From AL-N1 sp039178835 (lineage in GTDB: Bacteria > Chloroflexota > Chloroflexia > Chloroflexales > Roseiflexaceae), in the NCBI GenBank assembly GCA_039178835.1, contig JBCDFA010000205.1, forward strand, positions 1-13,707: a stretch of DNA of 13,707 nucleotides, given 5' to 3'. A program made the translations under genes and the position numbers. Shown in pieces: positions 1 through 6,788 of this stretch. Each line of letters opens with the position of its first letter. The first letter of the stretch is position 1. Under the pieces are notes generated by a model. That model had not been told where the DNA came from and made no database searches. It saw only the letters and a list, made by a program, of their open reading frames with translations.

Positions 1-4
1 GCTC

Positions 5-907
5 GTGGGAATGACGGTCGTAGCTGGTCTTGCCTCTATTGCTGCCCGGCTGGGCGTGCTCCACTGGATTGGCGATATCTTTGCGCTGTTCATAGATACG
101 TACTTCTGGTTGTCTCTCGCAGGGCTAATCGGGTTTGTGTTGTTACGCAACTGGCGTTGGTCCACTATCGCTGGCCTTATCTTCGCACTCAATGCCTCAT
201 CGCTCATCGGTTATCTCCCAGTCAACCAGCGTGTTGATGCGAGTAGTCAACGCGATGTGCGCTTGTTTGTATACAACATGTATTACGCCAATGATGATTT
301 GGATGGAGTGCTTGAAGAGATTGCCAGACACGATCCTGATGTGGTCTTTTTGATGGAATACTCCTACGCCATTCAACGCGAGATTGAATCGCGTTTTGCC
401 GACTACCCATATCGCGTGATTGAGCCAAGCCAAATAACGATGGGACTTGCGTTGTTTAGTCGTATTCCGCTTGGTGAAGCTCAAGTGCATCGCTTTGTAG
501 AAACACGTATTCCGATCTACCAAGTTGAGATGGAGATCGCAGATCAGACGGTCACCTTTGTGGGTGGCCATCCCTGGCCACCAATCGGGCGCTGGGGCCA
601 ACTCCATCGCGCTCAGATGGCTGATATCACGGACATCGCTGCACAATCCACTGCACCGCTGATCGTAGCCGGGGATTTTAATGCGTCGCAGTGGTCGTAT
701 GCCGTACAGGACCTGGCCCAAGCGGCTCGTGTAGCAGATGCCCAGCGCGGTTTTGGTTTCCAAAAGACATGGTTTCTCAGCCCAGTCTTTGGCCTTCCGC
801 TAGACCATGTGCTTGTTTCTGGTGAATGGACGGTACTCGATTATTCTCAAGGCGAGGCCGGTGGCTCAGATCATGTTCCACTTATTGTCGATCTTCGGTT
901 AGAATAG
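5..907 (+). CDS. Endonuclease/exonuclease/phosphatase family protein with N-terminal membrane segments (5' partial)
   Basis: Metal-dependent phosphoesterase of the EEP (DNase I/exonuclease III-like) superfamily; the substrate, nucleic acid or a phospho-lipid/sugar, cannot be told from sequence. In the visible 300 residues, two or three hydrophobic helices (about 5-70) precede the catalytic domain (about 84-299). Family motifs appear in order: Asn91 in FVYNMYY, the metal-binding Glu118 in VVFLMEYS, His189 in GGHPWPP, Asp224 and Asn226 in AGDFN, Asp267-His268 in LDHVL and the terminal SDH at 288-290. The active site looks complete. The helices should place the domain at the membrane, probably facing outward (inference). 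The frame stays open to the left edge (codon at 2-4) and no ribosome site precedes the GTG at 5 or ATG at 11, so the true start probably lies outside the window. The next gene begins 45 bases after the stop, so cotranscription is possible. Confidence 0.85.
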   Translation: MGMTVVAGLASIAARLGVLHWIGDIFALFIDTYFWLSLAGLIGFVLLRNWRWSTIAGLIFALNASSLIGYLPVNQRVDASSQRDVRLFVYNMYYANDDLDGVLEEIARHDPDVVFLMEYSYAIQREIESRFADYPYRVIEPSQITMGLALFSRIPLGEAQVHRFVETRIPIYQVEMEIADQTVTFVGGHPWPPIGRWGQLHRAQMADITDIAAQSTAPLIVAGDFNASQWSYAVQDLAQAARVADAQRGFGFQKTWFLSPVFGLPLDHVLVSGEWTVLDYSQGEAGGSDHVPLIVDLRLE

Positions 908-939
908 TAAGCTACAAGAATAATTGCACTGGGTAACTA

Positions 940-945
940 GAAAGG
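940..945 (+). promoter_or_regulatory. Shine-Dalgarno site fixing the original start of the A1408 methyltransferase gene
   Basis: GAAAGG lies 7 bases before the ATG at 953. The only other candidate start in this frame ahead of the methyltransferase motif I, the GTG at 1043, has no such site. Together with the family-like peptide that follows (MDVVVGKK), it shows that translation was meant to begin at 953, upstream of the two stop codons. Confidence 0.6.
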
Positions 946-952
946 CGCTCTC

Positions 953-1609
953 ATGGATGTTGTCGTTGGAAAAAAGAAACGTTGTGTAGACAGATAATGA
1001 CTAAGCCATAGTATCCAGACCTATGGAACCGCTGGTGTTGTAGTGGACATTGGAACGGGTGATGGAGCATTTGTGTACAACCAGGCACGCACCTGCTCAG
1101 ACCATCTTTTTATTGGTATTGATAGTAACGCCGAAAATCTGGCCAAGTACTCGCAAAAGGCCGCGCAGAAACCAGCCAAGGGTGGTGCACCAAACGCATT
1201 ATTTGTTCACGCAAACTGTGAACGTCTTCCAGACGAGTTGTGTGGCGTCGCTCAAGAACTCTCGATCCTGCTGCCCTGGGGTTCGCTCCTGAAAGCAGTA
1301 GTTCTACCAGAACTTGCAGTACTCCAAGGGTTTCGTCGTATGTGTACAGATCAGGCAACGCTGAGAGTTGTCTTTGGCTACAACCAGTGTTGTGAGCCGG
1401 GCATTACCACGGCTTTAGACCTTCCGCCACTTACGTGCGAATATCTAGAGACGATTTTGATACCACGTTATGCCAAAGCCGGTTTTGCCGTGCGGGTGCG
1501 TCGGATGGGGTCTATCGAACTACGCGATATCCCCACCACATGGGCTAAGCGATTGTCGTATGGGAAAGATCGTGACTTCTTCGAAATCACGGGCCATGTT
1601 TGTCGATAG
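953..1609 (+). pseudogene. KamB/NpmA-like 16S rRNA (adenine1408-N1)-methyltransferase, interrupted by tandem in-frame stops
   Basis: Family members use SAM to methylate N1 of A1408 in the 30S A site, giving high-level aminoglycoside resistance. Seen here: a start MDVVVGKK like KamB/NpmA N-termini, the SAM motif I DIGTGDG, GIDSNAENL, the KPAKGG loop, LLPWGSLL and a C-terminal TTWAKRL followed by FFEITGHV. The two tryptophans that clamp the target adenine in NpmA (W107, W197) are both present. The frame from 953 carries TAA at 995-997 and TGA at 998-1000, then continues in the same frame to motif I. Leaving out those two codons places motif I and the first tryptophan at the same residue numbers as in NpmA, recalled from memory. 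The remaining open frame starts at GTG 1043, inside the first beta strand, has no ribosome site and would lose about 30 residues. Otherwise it is full length (about 216 residues). It is either a recent pseudogene, a read-through case or a sequence error. The family call is firm; loss of function is inferred. Confidence 0.8.
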
Positions 1610-1614
1610 TAGAA

Positions 1615-1640
1615 AGACCACCCCACGGTGGTCTCTCTTT
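1615..1640 (+). terminator. Bidirectional intrinsic terminator between converging genes
   Basis: An 8-bp perfect stem (AGACCACC at 1615-1622 with GGTGGTCT at 1627-1634) with a CCAC loop is followed by CTCTTT. On the minus strand the same stem is followed by TTTCTAC. It sits between the plus-strand stop at 1609 and the minus-strand stop at 1650, so it can serve both genes. Confidence 0.75.
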
Positions 1641-1649
1641 ATTATGTCA

Positions 1650-2591
1650 CTATTTTCCGCGCTCCAGTGCATCCTGATCCCAGTTACTCAGTTTGGCAGC
1701 GGCTTCATAGGTGCTTTGGAGAAATGCCATGAGGGTGTCATCAGGTGACTCTGTCTGTCGCATCTCGCTGTAATGCAGCACAAACTCACCCATTTCGTTG
1801 CTGTAATAGGCCGAGTCTGGCTTCACAGCAGCTGTGCTAAACCCATCTGGTGTTGGATAGGCATAGGCATAGAAAATAAGGTGGGGAAATTGCTCATTGC
1901 CTGGCCAGAGACCACAACTACTTACCTCGTGTGAATAGGCTTCTCGTGCGACCCAGTCAGGGAGGTTGGGTACACCACCAGGATGTTCAGGTGCAGGGCG
2001 ACCCGAAAAGCGTGTCACTGCCAGATCAAAGCTACCCCAGAAGAAGTGGACCGGACTCGATTTTCCGAGGAACTCTGAGCGAAAGAGCTTGAACACACGG
2101 TCGGTTTGCAGAAGAATGCGCCAGAATCGATTAGCGTATTCAGCATCATAGGAAGCATGTTCACGATCCTGATCAAAAGGAATTGGATCAACGAGTTCGC
2201 TTGGGGTCGTGTTGATGGTGACATCAAGCCCTATGTCAGACATGGTGGTCAGCAATTCCTGATAGAAATCAGCGACTGCCATTGGCCGCAATCCAATCGT
2301 GCGGGTGATTCCATCGTGGGTCTGCACATGTAATTGGTGATCGATAAAATCAAAATCCATCTCGAACATACGCGTGCCGTATGGAATAGGTGAAGTTGTC
2401 AAACCACGTGCTGTCAGATAGAGCGGAACATGCCACGAATGGTTGAGCCAAGGAGTTTGAACCAATCGGATCTTGCCAACTATCTGGGTCCATAAGTGTA
2501 GTGTTTCGCATGTGTCTTTCCAATCGGTAAACTCCAATTGTGGCCAGGGTTCAGATGCGTGCGATAAACCAGCCGGATTTGTGTTAGTCAT
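1650..2591 (-). CDS. DUF5996 family protein
   Basis: A 313-residue soluble protein with no signal peptide or membrane segment, matching the uncharacterised DUF5996 family along its whole length. Characteristic stretches are LHLWTQIVGKIRL (31-43), the LNHSWHVPLYLTARGLTTSP region (49-68), VHFFWGSFDLAVTRFSGR (181-198), EAYSHEVSSCGLWPG (217-231) and a C-terminal FLQSTYEAAAKLSNWD. Conserved His, Trp, Glu and Cys clusters suggest a catalytic or ligand site, but no reaction is known and I assign none. The ATG at 2589-2591 is preceded on the minus strand by GGAG five bases away. The gene is transcribed alone, away from melA, from the promoter at 2666-2695, and ends at the shared terminator near 1630. 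Confidence 0.85.
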   Translation of the reverse strand: MTNTNPAGLSHASEPWPQLEFTDWKDTCETLHLWTQIVGKIRLVQTPWLNHSWHVPLYLTARGLTTSPIPYGTRMFEMDFDFIDHQLHVQTHDGITRTIGLRPMAVADFYQELLTTMSDIGLDVTINTTPSELVDPIPFDQDREHASYDAEYANRFWRILLQTDRVFKLFRSEFLGKSSPVHFFWGSFDLAVTRFSGRPAPEHPGGVPNLPDWVAREAYSHEVSSCGLWPGNEQFPHLIFYAYAYPTPDGFSTAAVKPDSAYYSNEMGEFVLHYSEMRQTESPDDTLMAFLQSTYEAAAKLSNWDQDALERGK

Positions 2592-2665
2592 AACCGCTCC
2601 AATCCATCCTTACCAAAACGGGATGATTGATTTTTTGTCCATTTAAAAAGAATATGCTATTTTCT

Positions 2666-2695
2666 AGTATAGACCGACTTCTGAAAAAAGATCAA
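2666..2695 (-). promoter_or_regulatory. Predicted sigma-70-type promoter of the DUF5996 gene
   Basis: On the minus strand, -35 TTGATC (2690-2695) and -10 TATACT (2666-2671) are separated by 18 bases. The expected transcript start near 2659 gives a leader of about 70 bases. Matches to consensus are 4/6 and 5/6. The -35 touches the dyad at 2694-2719. Confidence 0.5.
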
Positions 2696-2719
2696 AAACG
2701 CTGCCACGGACGCGTTTTT
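2694..2719. promoter_or_regulatory. A/T-tailed inverted repeat between the two divergent promoters (operator or insulator candidate)
   Basis: AAAAACGC at 2694-2701 and GCGTTTTT at 2712-2719 form a perfect 8-bp dyad around a 10-base centre. It resembles an intrinsic terminator, with runs of T on either strand. However, it lies between the -35 boxes of the two divergent promoters, where neither predicted transcript would include it. A regulator binding site is therefore the more likely role. No regulator gene is in the window. Confidence 0.45.
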
Positions 2720-2724
2720 CCTGC

Positions 2725-2753
2725 TTGCCAGAAATACAATGCTTCGGTAGAAT
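2725..2753 (+). promoter_or_regulatory. Predicted sigma-70-type promoter of melA
   Basis: -35 TTGCCA (2725-2730) and -10 TAGAAT (2748-2753), each 5/6 to consensus, have an optimal 17-base spacer. Transcription would begin near 2760, leaving a leader of about 110 bases before the ATG at 2870. Confidence 0.55.
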
Positions 2754-2790
2754 CAGTATTCCATCGGAACACGTGTTGTATTGGAGATAG

Positions 2791-2806
2791 CCTCTATGTG
2801 TAGAGG
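2791..2806 (+). repeat. Small perfect hairpin in the melA leader
   Basis: CCTCTA and TAGAGG pair perfectly around a TGTG loop, about 30 bases downstream of the predicted melA transcript start. No T run follows, so it is not a terminator. It could be an mRNA 5' stabiliser or an operator half-site pair. No known riboswitch pattern is recognisable around it. Confidence 0.4.
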
Positions 2807-2869
2807 ATTCCTCACATGGTGATGGTGCCACTGTTGTATACATAGAACGTATTGGAAGGATGGCAGTTT

Positions 2870-4255
2870 ATGCCGAAGATTACCTTAATTGGTGCTGGAA
2901 GTACTGTGTTTGCCAAGAATTTGCTTGGTGATATTCTTAGTTTCCCCGAGTTGGCCGAATCGACCATCTATCTGTTTGACATCGATGCAGAGCGTCTCCG
3001 TACTTCTGAGATTGTCGCACACAAGGTTGCACAAACACTCGATGTACATCCGACAATTGTCGCTACAACAGATCGTTATGCTGCGTTCGATGCGGCTGAT
3101 TATGCGATTTGTATGATCCAGGTCGGTGGATATGAACCAAGCACTGTGATCGACTTTGAGATACCCCGCAAGTATGGGTTGCGTCAGACCATTGCCGATA
3201 CTCTTGGTGTGGGGGGGATTATGCGTAGTTTGCGTACCATTCCGGTGTTGTTAGAGATGTGTCAGGATATGGAAGAACTCTGTCCTAATGTGACCTTTCT
3301 CAACTATGTGAATCCGATGGCGATAAATTGTTGGGCGATCAACCGTACCAGCCCGATTAAGACCATTGGCTTGTGCCACAGCGTGCAGGGGACTGCTGAA
3401 CAATTGGCCCGTGATATTGATATCCCTATTGATGAGATTAATTATATGTGTGCTGGTATCAATCATATGGCCTTCTACCTGAGCTTTGAGCGCAATGGTG
3501 AAGACCTCTACCCACGTATTCGTCAGGTTCTGGAAGAGGATCGTGTACCGGACTGGAATCGGGTACGTTATGAGATGTTCAAACGATTGGGCTACTTTGT
3601 GACTGAGTCCAGTGAGCATTTCAGTGAGTATGTCCCGTGGTTTATCAAACGCGACCGCCCTGACCTGATTGATCGTTTCAACATTCCTCTTGATGAGTAC
3701 ATTCGTCGTTGCGAGGTGCAGATTACGGCGTGGGGCTTTATGCAGCAAAAGCTAGAAAACCCTGAAGCAAATCTCGCTGAGGAATTTGCCAAAGCCATGC
3801 GAAATGCTGGTGTCTCTGAAGAGCATCTTCCGCTGGTTGTGCACAATCTTGAGAATCTGAATGAGGTTAAGCGTAGTAGTGAATATGGCTCACTTATCAT
3901 ACATAGCCTGGAGACAGGTGAACCGCGCGTAGTGTATGGCAATGTAGCCAATGATGCCATCATTGACAATCTCCCTGAGGGATGTTGTGTTGAGGTGCCG
4001 TGCCTGGTTGATAGGAATGGTGTCCAACCAACGCGTATTGGCCAGTTGCCACCACACCTTGCGGCTCTGATGCAAACGAACATTAATGTACAAGCTTTGA
4101 CGGTTGAGGCAGCGCTGACGAGACGACGCGATTATATTTATCATGCGGCTATGCTCGATCCGCATACCGCTGCCGAACTCGATCTAGATCAGATTTGGTC
4201 ACTGGTAGATGATTTAATCGACGCCCACGGTGAGTACCTCCCGCGATATCATTAG
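2870..4255 (+). CDS. melA: Alpha-galactosidase, glycoside hydrolase family 4
   Basis: Hydrolyses alpha-galactosides such as melibiose in the cytoplasm by the NAD- and divalent-metal-dependent redox-elimination mechanism of GH4. The 461-residue protein starts with a Rossmann motif (ITLIGAGSTVFAKNLLGD, 4-21) with an acidic dinucleotide-binding turn (FDID, 36-39). Next come GGYEPSTVIDFE (86-97), the ADTLGVGGIMR segment (109-119), NYVNPMAINCW (145-155), and the metal ligands Cys169 (GLCHSVQGT) and His199 (GINHMAF). Similarity to E. coli MelA runs to the C-terminus, including YFVTESSEHFSEY and LAALMQTNINVQ, and CHSVQ separates it from the alpha-glucosidase and 6-phospho branches. I chose the ATG at 2870, with GGAAGG at 2854-2859, over the in-frame TTG at 2852, which would add six unconserved residues. 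No transporter or regulator gene adjoins it, so substrate uptake must be encoded elsewhere. Confidence 0.93.
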   Translation: MPKITLIGAGSTVFAKNLLGDILSFPELAESTIYLFDIDAERLRTSEIVAHKVAQTLDVHPTIVATTDRYAAFDAADYAICMIQVGGYEPSTVIDFEIPRKYGLRQTIADTLGVGGIMRSLRTIPVLLEMCQDMEELCPNVTFLNYVNPMAINCWAINRTSPIKTIGLCHSVQGTAEQLARDIDIPIDEINYMCAGINHMAFYLSFERNGEDLYPRIRQVLEEDRVPDWNRVRYEMFKRLGYFVTESSEHFSEYVPWFIKRDRPDLIDRFNIPLDEYIRRCEVQITAWGFMQQKLENPEANLAEEFAKAMRNAGVSEEHLPLVVHNLENLNEVKRSSEYGSLIIHSLETGEPRVVYGNVANDAIIDNLPEGCCVEVPCLVDRNGVQPTRIGQLPPHLAALMQTNINVQALTVEAALTRRRDYIYHAAMLDPHTAAELDLDQIWSLVDDLIDAHGEYLPRYH

Positions 4256-4265
4256 ATCGTTGGAA

Positions 4266-4298
4266 AGGGTGACAGAGCCTCTTTGTCACCCTCTTTTT
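4266..4298 (+). terminator. Intrinsic terminator of melA
   Basis: A 9-bp perfect stem (AGGGTGACA at 4266-4274, TGTCACCCT at 4284-4292) is followed by C and TTTTT at 4294-4298, eleven bases after the melA stop. The reverse strand has only a short TTT after the stem, so it may also partly stop the converging manA transcript. Confidence 0.85.
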
Positions 4299-4307
4299 CT
4301 GTGACTA

Positions 4308-5390
4308 TCAAATGTTCTGAATAACTGTTGCCCCTATCCGCTTTTCGTCAAGATTCTGCGCACGCATTGTCCGAAGAAAGTCTTTCTCTATATCTGGGAC
4401 ATAGGCGCGTAGCACTTGTAAGGGGGTATCTGCGTGGGTTGAGTGTAGCACATAGCCACCCAGTGTTGCCGGTAAAACAGTGGAGTCTCCACGCTGCAAT
4501 TCGACGTTATCAGCCGATGATGTGATCGTGCAGGCCCCCTCAATCACGGTCAAAATCTCAAAGGTTCCAGGGTCGGTGCTCATTACTCTTTGATCGAGCA
4601 ATGTTAATCGTTCAAGTGCAAACAGTGAGCACGCGACCAGTAGGACGCGTGAGTTGTCTGTATCGATGGGAAGCGGGGCAATTTTGTTGTGCGGGGGCGG
4701 TGCAAAATCGGATACGTCAAGGGCTTTCTCGAGGTGTAATTCACGTGGTTGGCCTGTTTTCGCATCCAGCCGCCCATAATCGTACACACGATAGGTGAGG
4801 TCTGATTTTTGCTGAATTTCGAATAGGACAATTCCCTCATTAATGGCGTGAAGGGTTTTGGCCGGAACAAAAATGACATCGCCAGCCCGGACTGATGTGT
4901 GGTTAAGGAGTGGCTCAAGCGTTTCAGCTTCGACCGCCGCAGCAAACTCCTCACGGTTGCTAGGTCGCTCAAGGCCATAAGTGACATTCGCATCGGGTGT
5001 GGCCTCAAGAATATACCAGGCTTCAGTCTTGCCGTGAAAGCCCGTAGCAGCCTCATTCGTGTGGGCATAGGTATCATCGGGATGGACCTGAATGGATAGT
5101 TTGTCATTGGCATCGATAAATTTCGCCAGGAGTGGGAAATCGATCCCATAGCGTGCCACTGTGCGGGTGCCAATGAAGTCTGCTCCAAATTGCTTCGTCA
5201 CCTGTGCGAGTGTTTGTCCGGCGAGGACGCCATTCAAGATAGTATTTGTATCATATACCTGCCAAGTTTCGCCCAAGCGTGTTGGCTGAGGCTCAGGGAG
5301 ATTGAGCCATGAAGCGAGCCGTTGCCCTCCCCAGATTGGCTCTACAATACGGCGTTCAAGCAGGATTGGATAGAGCTGTATGATCGACAT
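4308..5390 (-). CDS. manA: Mannose-6-phosphate isomerase, class I (short Bacillus-like form)
   Basis: Zinc-dependent cupin enzyme interconverting mannose 6-phosphate and fructose 6-phosphate, linking mannose use and GDP-mannose supply to glycolysis. At 360 residues it has the length of the short type I PMI. Visible features are EPIWGGQRLASWL near the N-terminus (17-29), the zinc-site motif QVHPDDTYAH (His103), Glu123 in GKTEAWYIL, His181 in VPAKTLHAINEG, and Arg201 and Asp204 in the LTYRVYDYGR signature. The C-terminal half is a second, less conserved cupin-like domain ending with IGATVIQNI. The start is ATG 5388-5390 with AAGGAG seven bases upstream (5398-5403 on the plus strand). It converges with melA, and both feed hexoses to central metabolism, but they are separate transcripts. 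It follows the aminotransferase gene on the same strand after 110 bases holding its own -10 box. Confidence 0.92.
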   Translation of the reverse strand: MSIIQLYPILLERRIVEPIWGGQRLASWLNLPEPQPTRLGETWQVYDTNTILNGVLAGQTLAQVTKQFGADFIGTRTVARYGIDFPLLAKFIDANDKLSIQVHPDDTYAHTNEAATGFHGKTEAWYILEATPDANVTYGLERPSNREEFAAAVEAETLEPLLNHTSVRAGDVIFVPAKTLHAINEGIVLFEIQQKSDLTYRVYDYGRLDAKTGQPRELHLEKALDVSDFAPPPHNKIAPLPIDTDNSRVLLVACSLFALERLTLLDQRVMSTDPGTFEILTVIEGACTITSSADNVELQRGDSTVLPATLGGYVLHSTHADTPLQVLRAYVPDIEKDFLRTMRAQNLDEKRIGATVIQNI

Positions 5391-5452
5391 GCAGACACTC
5401 CTTACTCAAAAAATATGTGAATCTATGTCGTAAGAGATATTCTTCTAGCTAC

Positions 5453-5458
5453 ATTATA
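5453..5458 (-). promoter_or_regulatory. -10 box upstream of manA
   Basis: A perfect TATAAT on the minus strand lies about 60 bases before the manA start. The hexamer 17 bases upstream (CCATAC) is a poor -35, so any promoter here would depend on an activator. It suggests manA can be transcribed separately from the aminotransferase gene. The rest of 5391-5500 holds nothing else I can name. Confidence 0.35.
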
Positions 5459-5500
5459 CTCGTAGTACATGCTTTGTATGGTGCAATTACTAGATACCAT

Positions 5501-6637
5501 TTACAGGGTTGCGATTAATCGTTGAAGTCCTTCATGTAGTTGTTCGGGTGTGACAAGGCATGAAATCGCAATATGCACATCTTCATCATAGCCATAGAAA
5601 TAGCCTGGATGAACATAGACTCCCTGGTTGAGTAAATGCAGCACAAGTGCTTCCTCATCGTGCCAGTTGGTGATTTTCGGAAAGATATAGTATCCACCAT
5701 CAGGACGGTGGACATAAATGTGTTCGTGTTGTGTCAAAATATGTAGTGCCATATCAAGGTTTTTTCGCACACGTTGTACCATACTGTCAACAAAATCCAT
5801 TCCCTCGGCGAACAATGTTGGTAAGATATGCTGAGTGAGTGCATTTGCGCTTAACAGGGTGTCATTCAATAGTTCCAAACGGTCATTATACTGCATGGCT
5901 TCTCGATTGAGTGCAATCCATCCCAGTTTGAGATCGGGAAGTGCAAACATTTTTGAGATGCCATTGAGATGGAACACTGGTATCTCTGGATGTATGGCGC
6001 CAAAGGGTGGTGTATGTCCATGTCCATAGGTAAATGCGGCAAAGACCTCATCACAGAGCACTGGCAGCCCCAGACAAGCCAGTGTTTCTAGAGGGGTGTG
6101 TACAATAGCGCCTGTAGGGTTATGGGGTGAAACGATCAGGATAGCGCGTGTACGTTCATCAACATGTGTTGTGAGGCTTTGTGGAACGATTTGCCAGCCC
6201 TGTTGCTCATCAAGTGCATATGAGCGTAGTTCGATGTGATGTATTGCTGCAAGGTATTCAAAAAGCGGATAAGTAACATTCGGAGCGAGAATATTATCTC
6301 CTGGTTCGGTTAGCAATGCGAACAATAAGCTGTATGCTTCACTGGTACTGGCAGTAATAAAAATATCATTGGTATCCAGCGTGAGTGGTGGTGTGCGCTG
6401 CGCATAATAGTGTGCGATAGCTATGCGTGCGTTGAGTACGCCACGTGGGTCAGGTGTATATTGTCGGTTGGACCAGTAGTTCGCTGCCGCTTCTTGAAGT
6501 GGTAGCGGTGGAAATAGTAGCCCCTGCTGTGTTGGATTGCTACTGGTTAAGTCGATGTAACCTCGCTTGGCTGCACGCTGACGTGCTAACTCGATGCGAT
6601 TGGGGCGCAGATCATGATGAGCAAAAAATCCAACCAT
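5501..6637 (-). CDS. Pyridoxal-phosphate-dependent aminotransferase, class I/II fold
   Basis: A 378-residue fold-type I PLP enzyme. PLP-site residues are seen: Tyr123 (NVTYPLFEY), Asn173 in SPHNPTGA, Asp196 in LCDEVFAAF, and the Schiff-base Lys229 in LNGISKMFALPDLKLGW. The N-terminus (HHDLRPNRIELARQRAAKRG, then a DLTSSNPTQQG stretch) matches a bacterial subgroup known only as 'pyridoxal phosphate-dependent aminotransferase'. At the C-terminus, where aspartate-type aminotransferases carry the alpha-carboxylate-binding arginine in an HLRIS motif, this protein has HIAIS (Ala357). My recollection is that the subgroup generally lacks that arginine, so the amino donor may not be an ordinary amino acid; the substrate is unknown. 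The ATG at 6635-6637 has only a weak purine-rich site. A possible promoter is -10 TACAAT at 6678-6683 with a poor -35. It lies 151 bases downstream of the radical-SAM-like gene on the same strand, with no clear terminator between them. Confidence 0.82.
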   Translation of the reverse strand: MVGFFAHHDLRPNRIELARQRAAKRGYIDLTSSNPTQQGLLFPPLPLQEAAANYWSNRQYTPDPRGVLNARIAIAHYYAQRTPPLTLDTNDIFITASTSEAYSLLFALLTEPGDNILAPNVTYPLFEYLAAIHHIELRSYALDEQQGWQIVPQSLTTHVDERTRAILIVSPHNPTGAIVHTPLETLACLGLPVLCDEVFAAFTYGHGHTPPFGAIHPEIPVFHLNGISKMFALPDLKLGWIALNREAMQYNDRLELLNDTLLSANALTQHILPTLFAEGMDFVDSMVQRVRKNLDMALHILTQHEHIYVHRPDGGYYIFPKITNWHDEEALVLHLLNQGVYVHPGYFYGYDEDVHIAISCLVTPEQLHEGLQRLIATL

Positions 6638-6788
6638 GGGTATAAACCATCATCTCGGTGTGTCTGTTCTTGCTATCATTGTATACGAAAAACAGCTATG
6701 AAGAAATGGATCGATGTGTGCGGAAGTCAAGAAGCGACTATTGTATTGCAATGGTTTTGATAGGTAGGGTTTCTTTTGTGTAGGGTGT

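Noticed and set aside
197..763. 188-codon minus-strand frame
   Set aside because: It lies wholly antisense to the EEP gene, whose motifs are unmistakable, and the translation resembles no family I know.
1043..1609. Treating the methyltransferase as a normal gene starting at GTG 1043
   Set aside because: No ribosome site precedes it and the start would cut away the first beta strand and the family N-terminus, which is present in frame from 953.
2852..2869. Upstream TTG start for melA
   Set aside because: The GGAAGG ribosome site lies after this TTG and is correctly spaced for ATG 2870, where similarity to MelA begins.
3251..4083. Long minus-strand frames (3251-3748 and 3592-4083) opposite melA
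   Set aside because: Antisense to a strongly conserved GH4 gene and without recognisable motifs; explained by codon bias.
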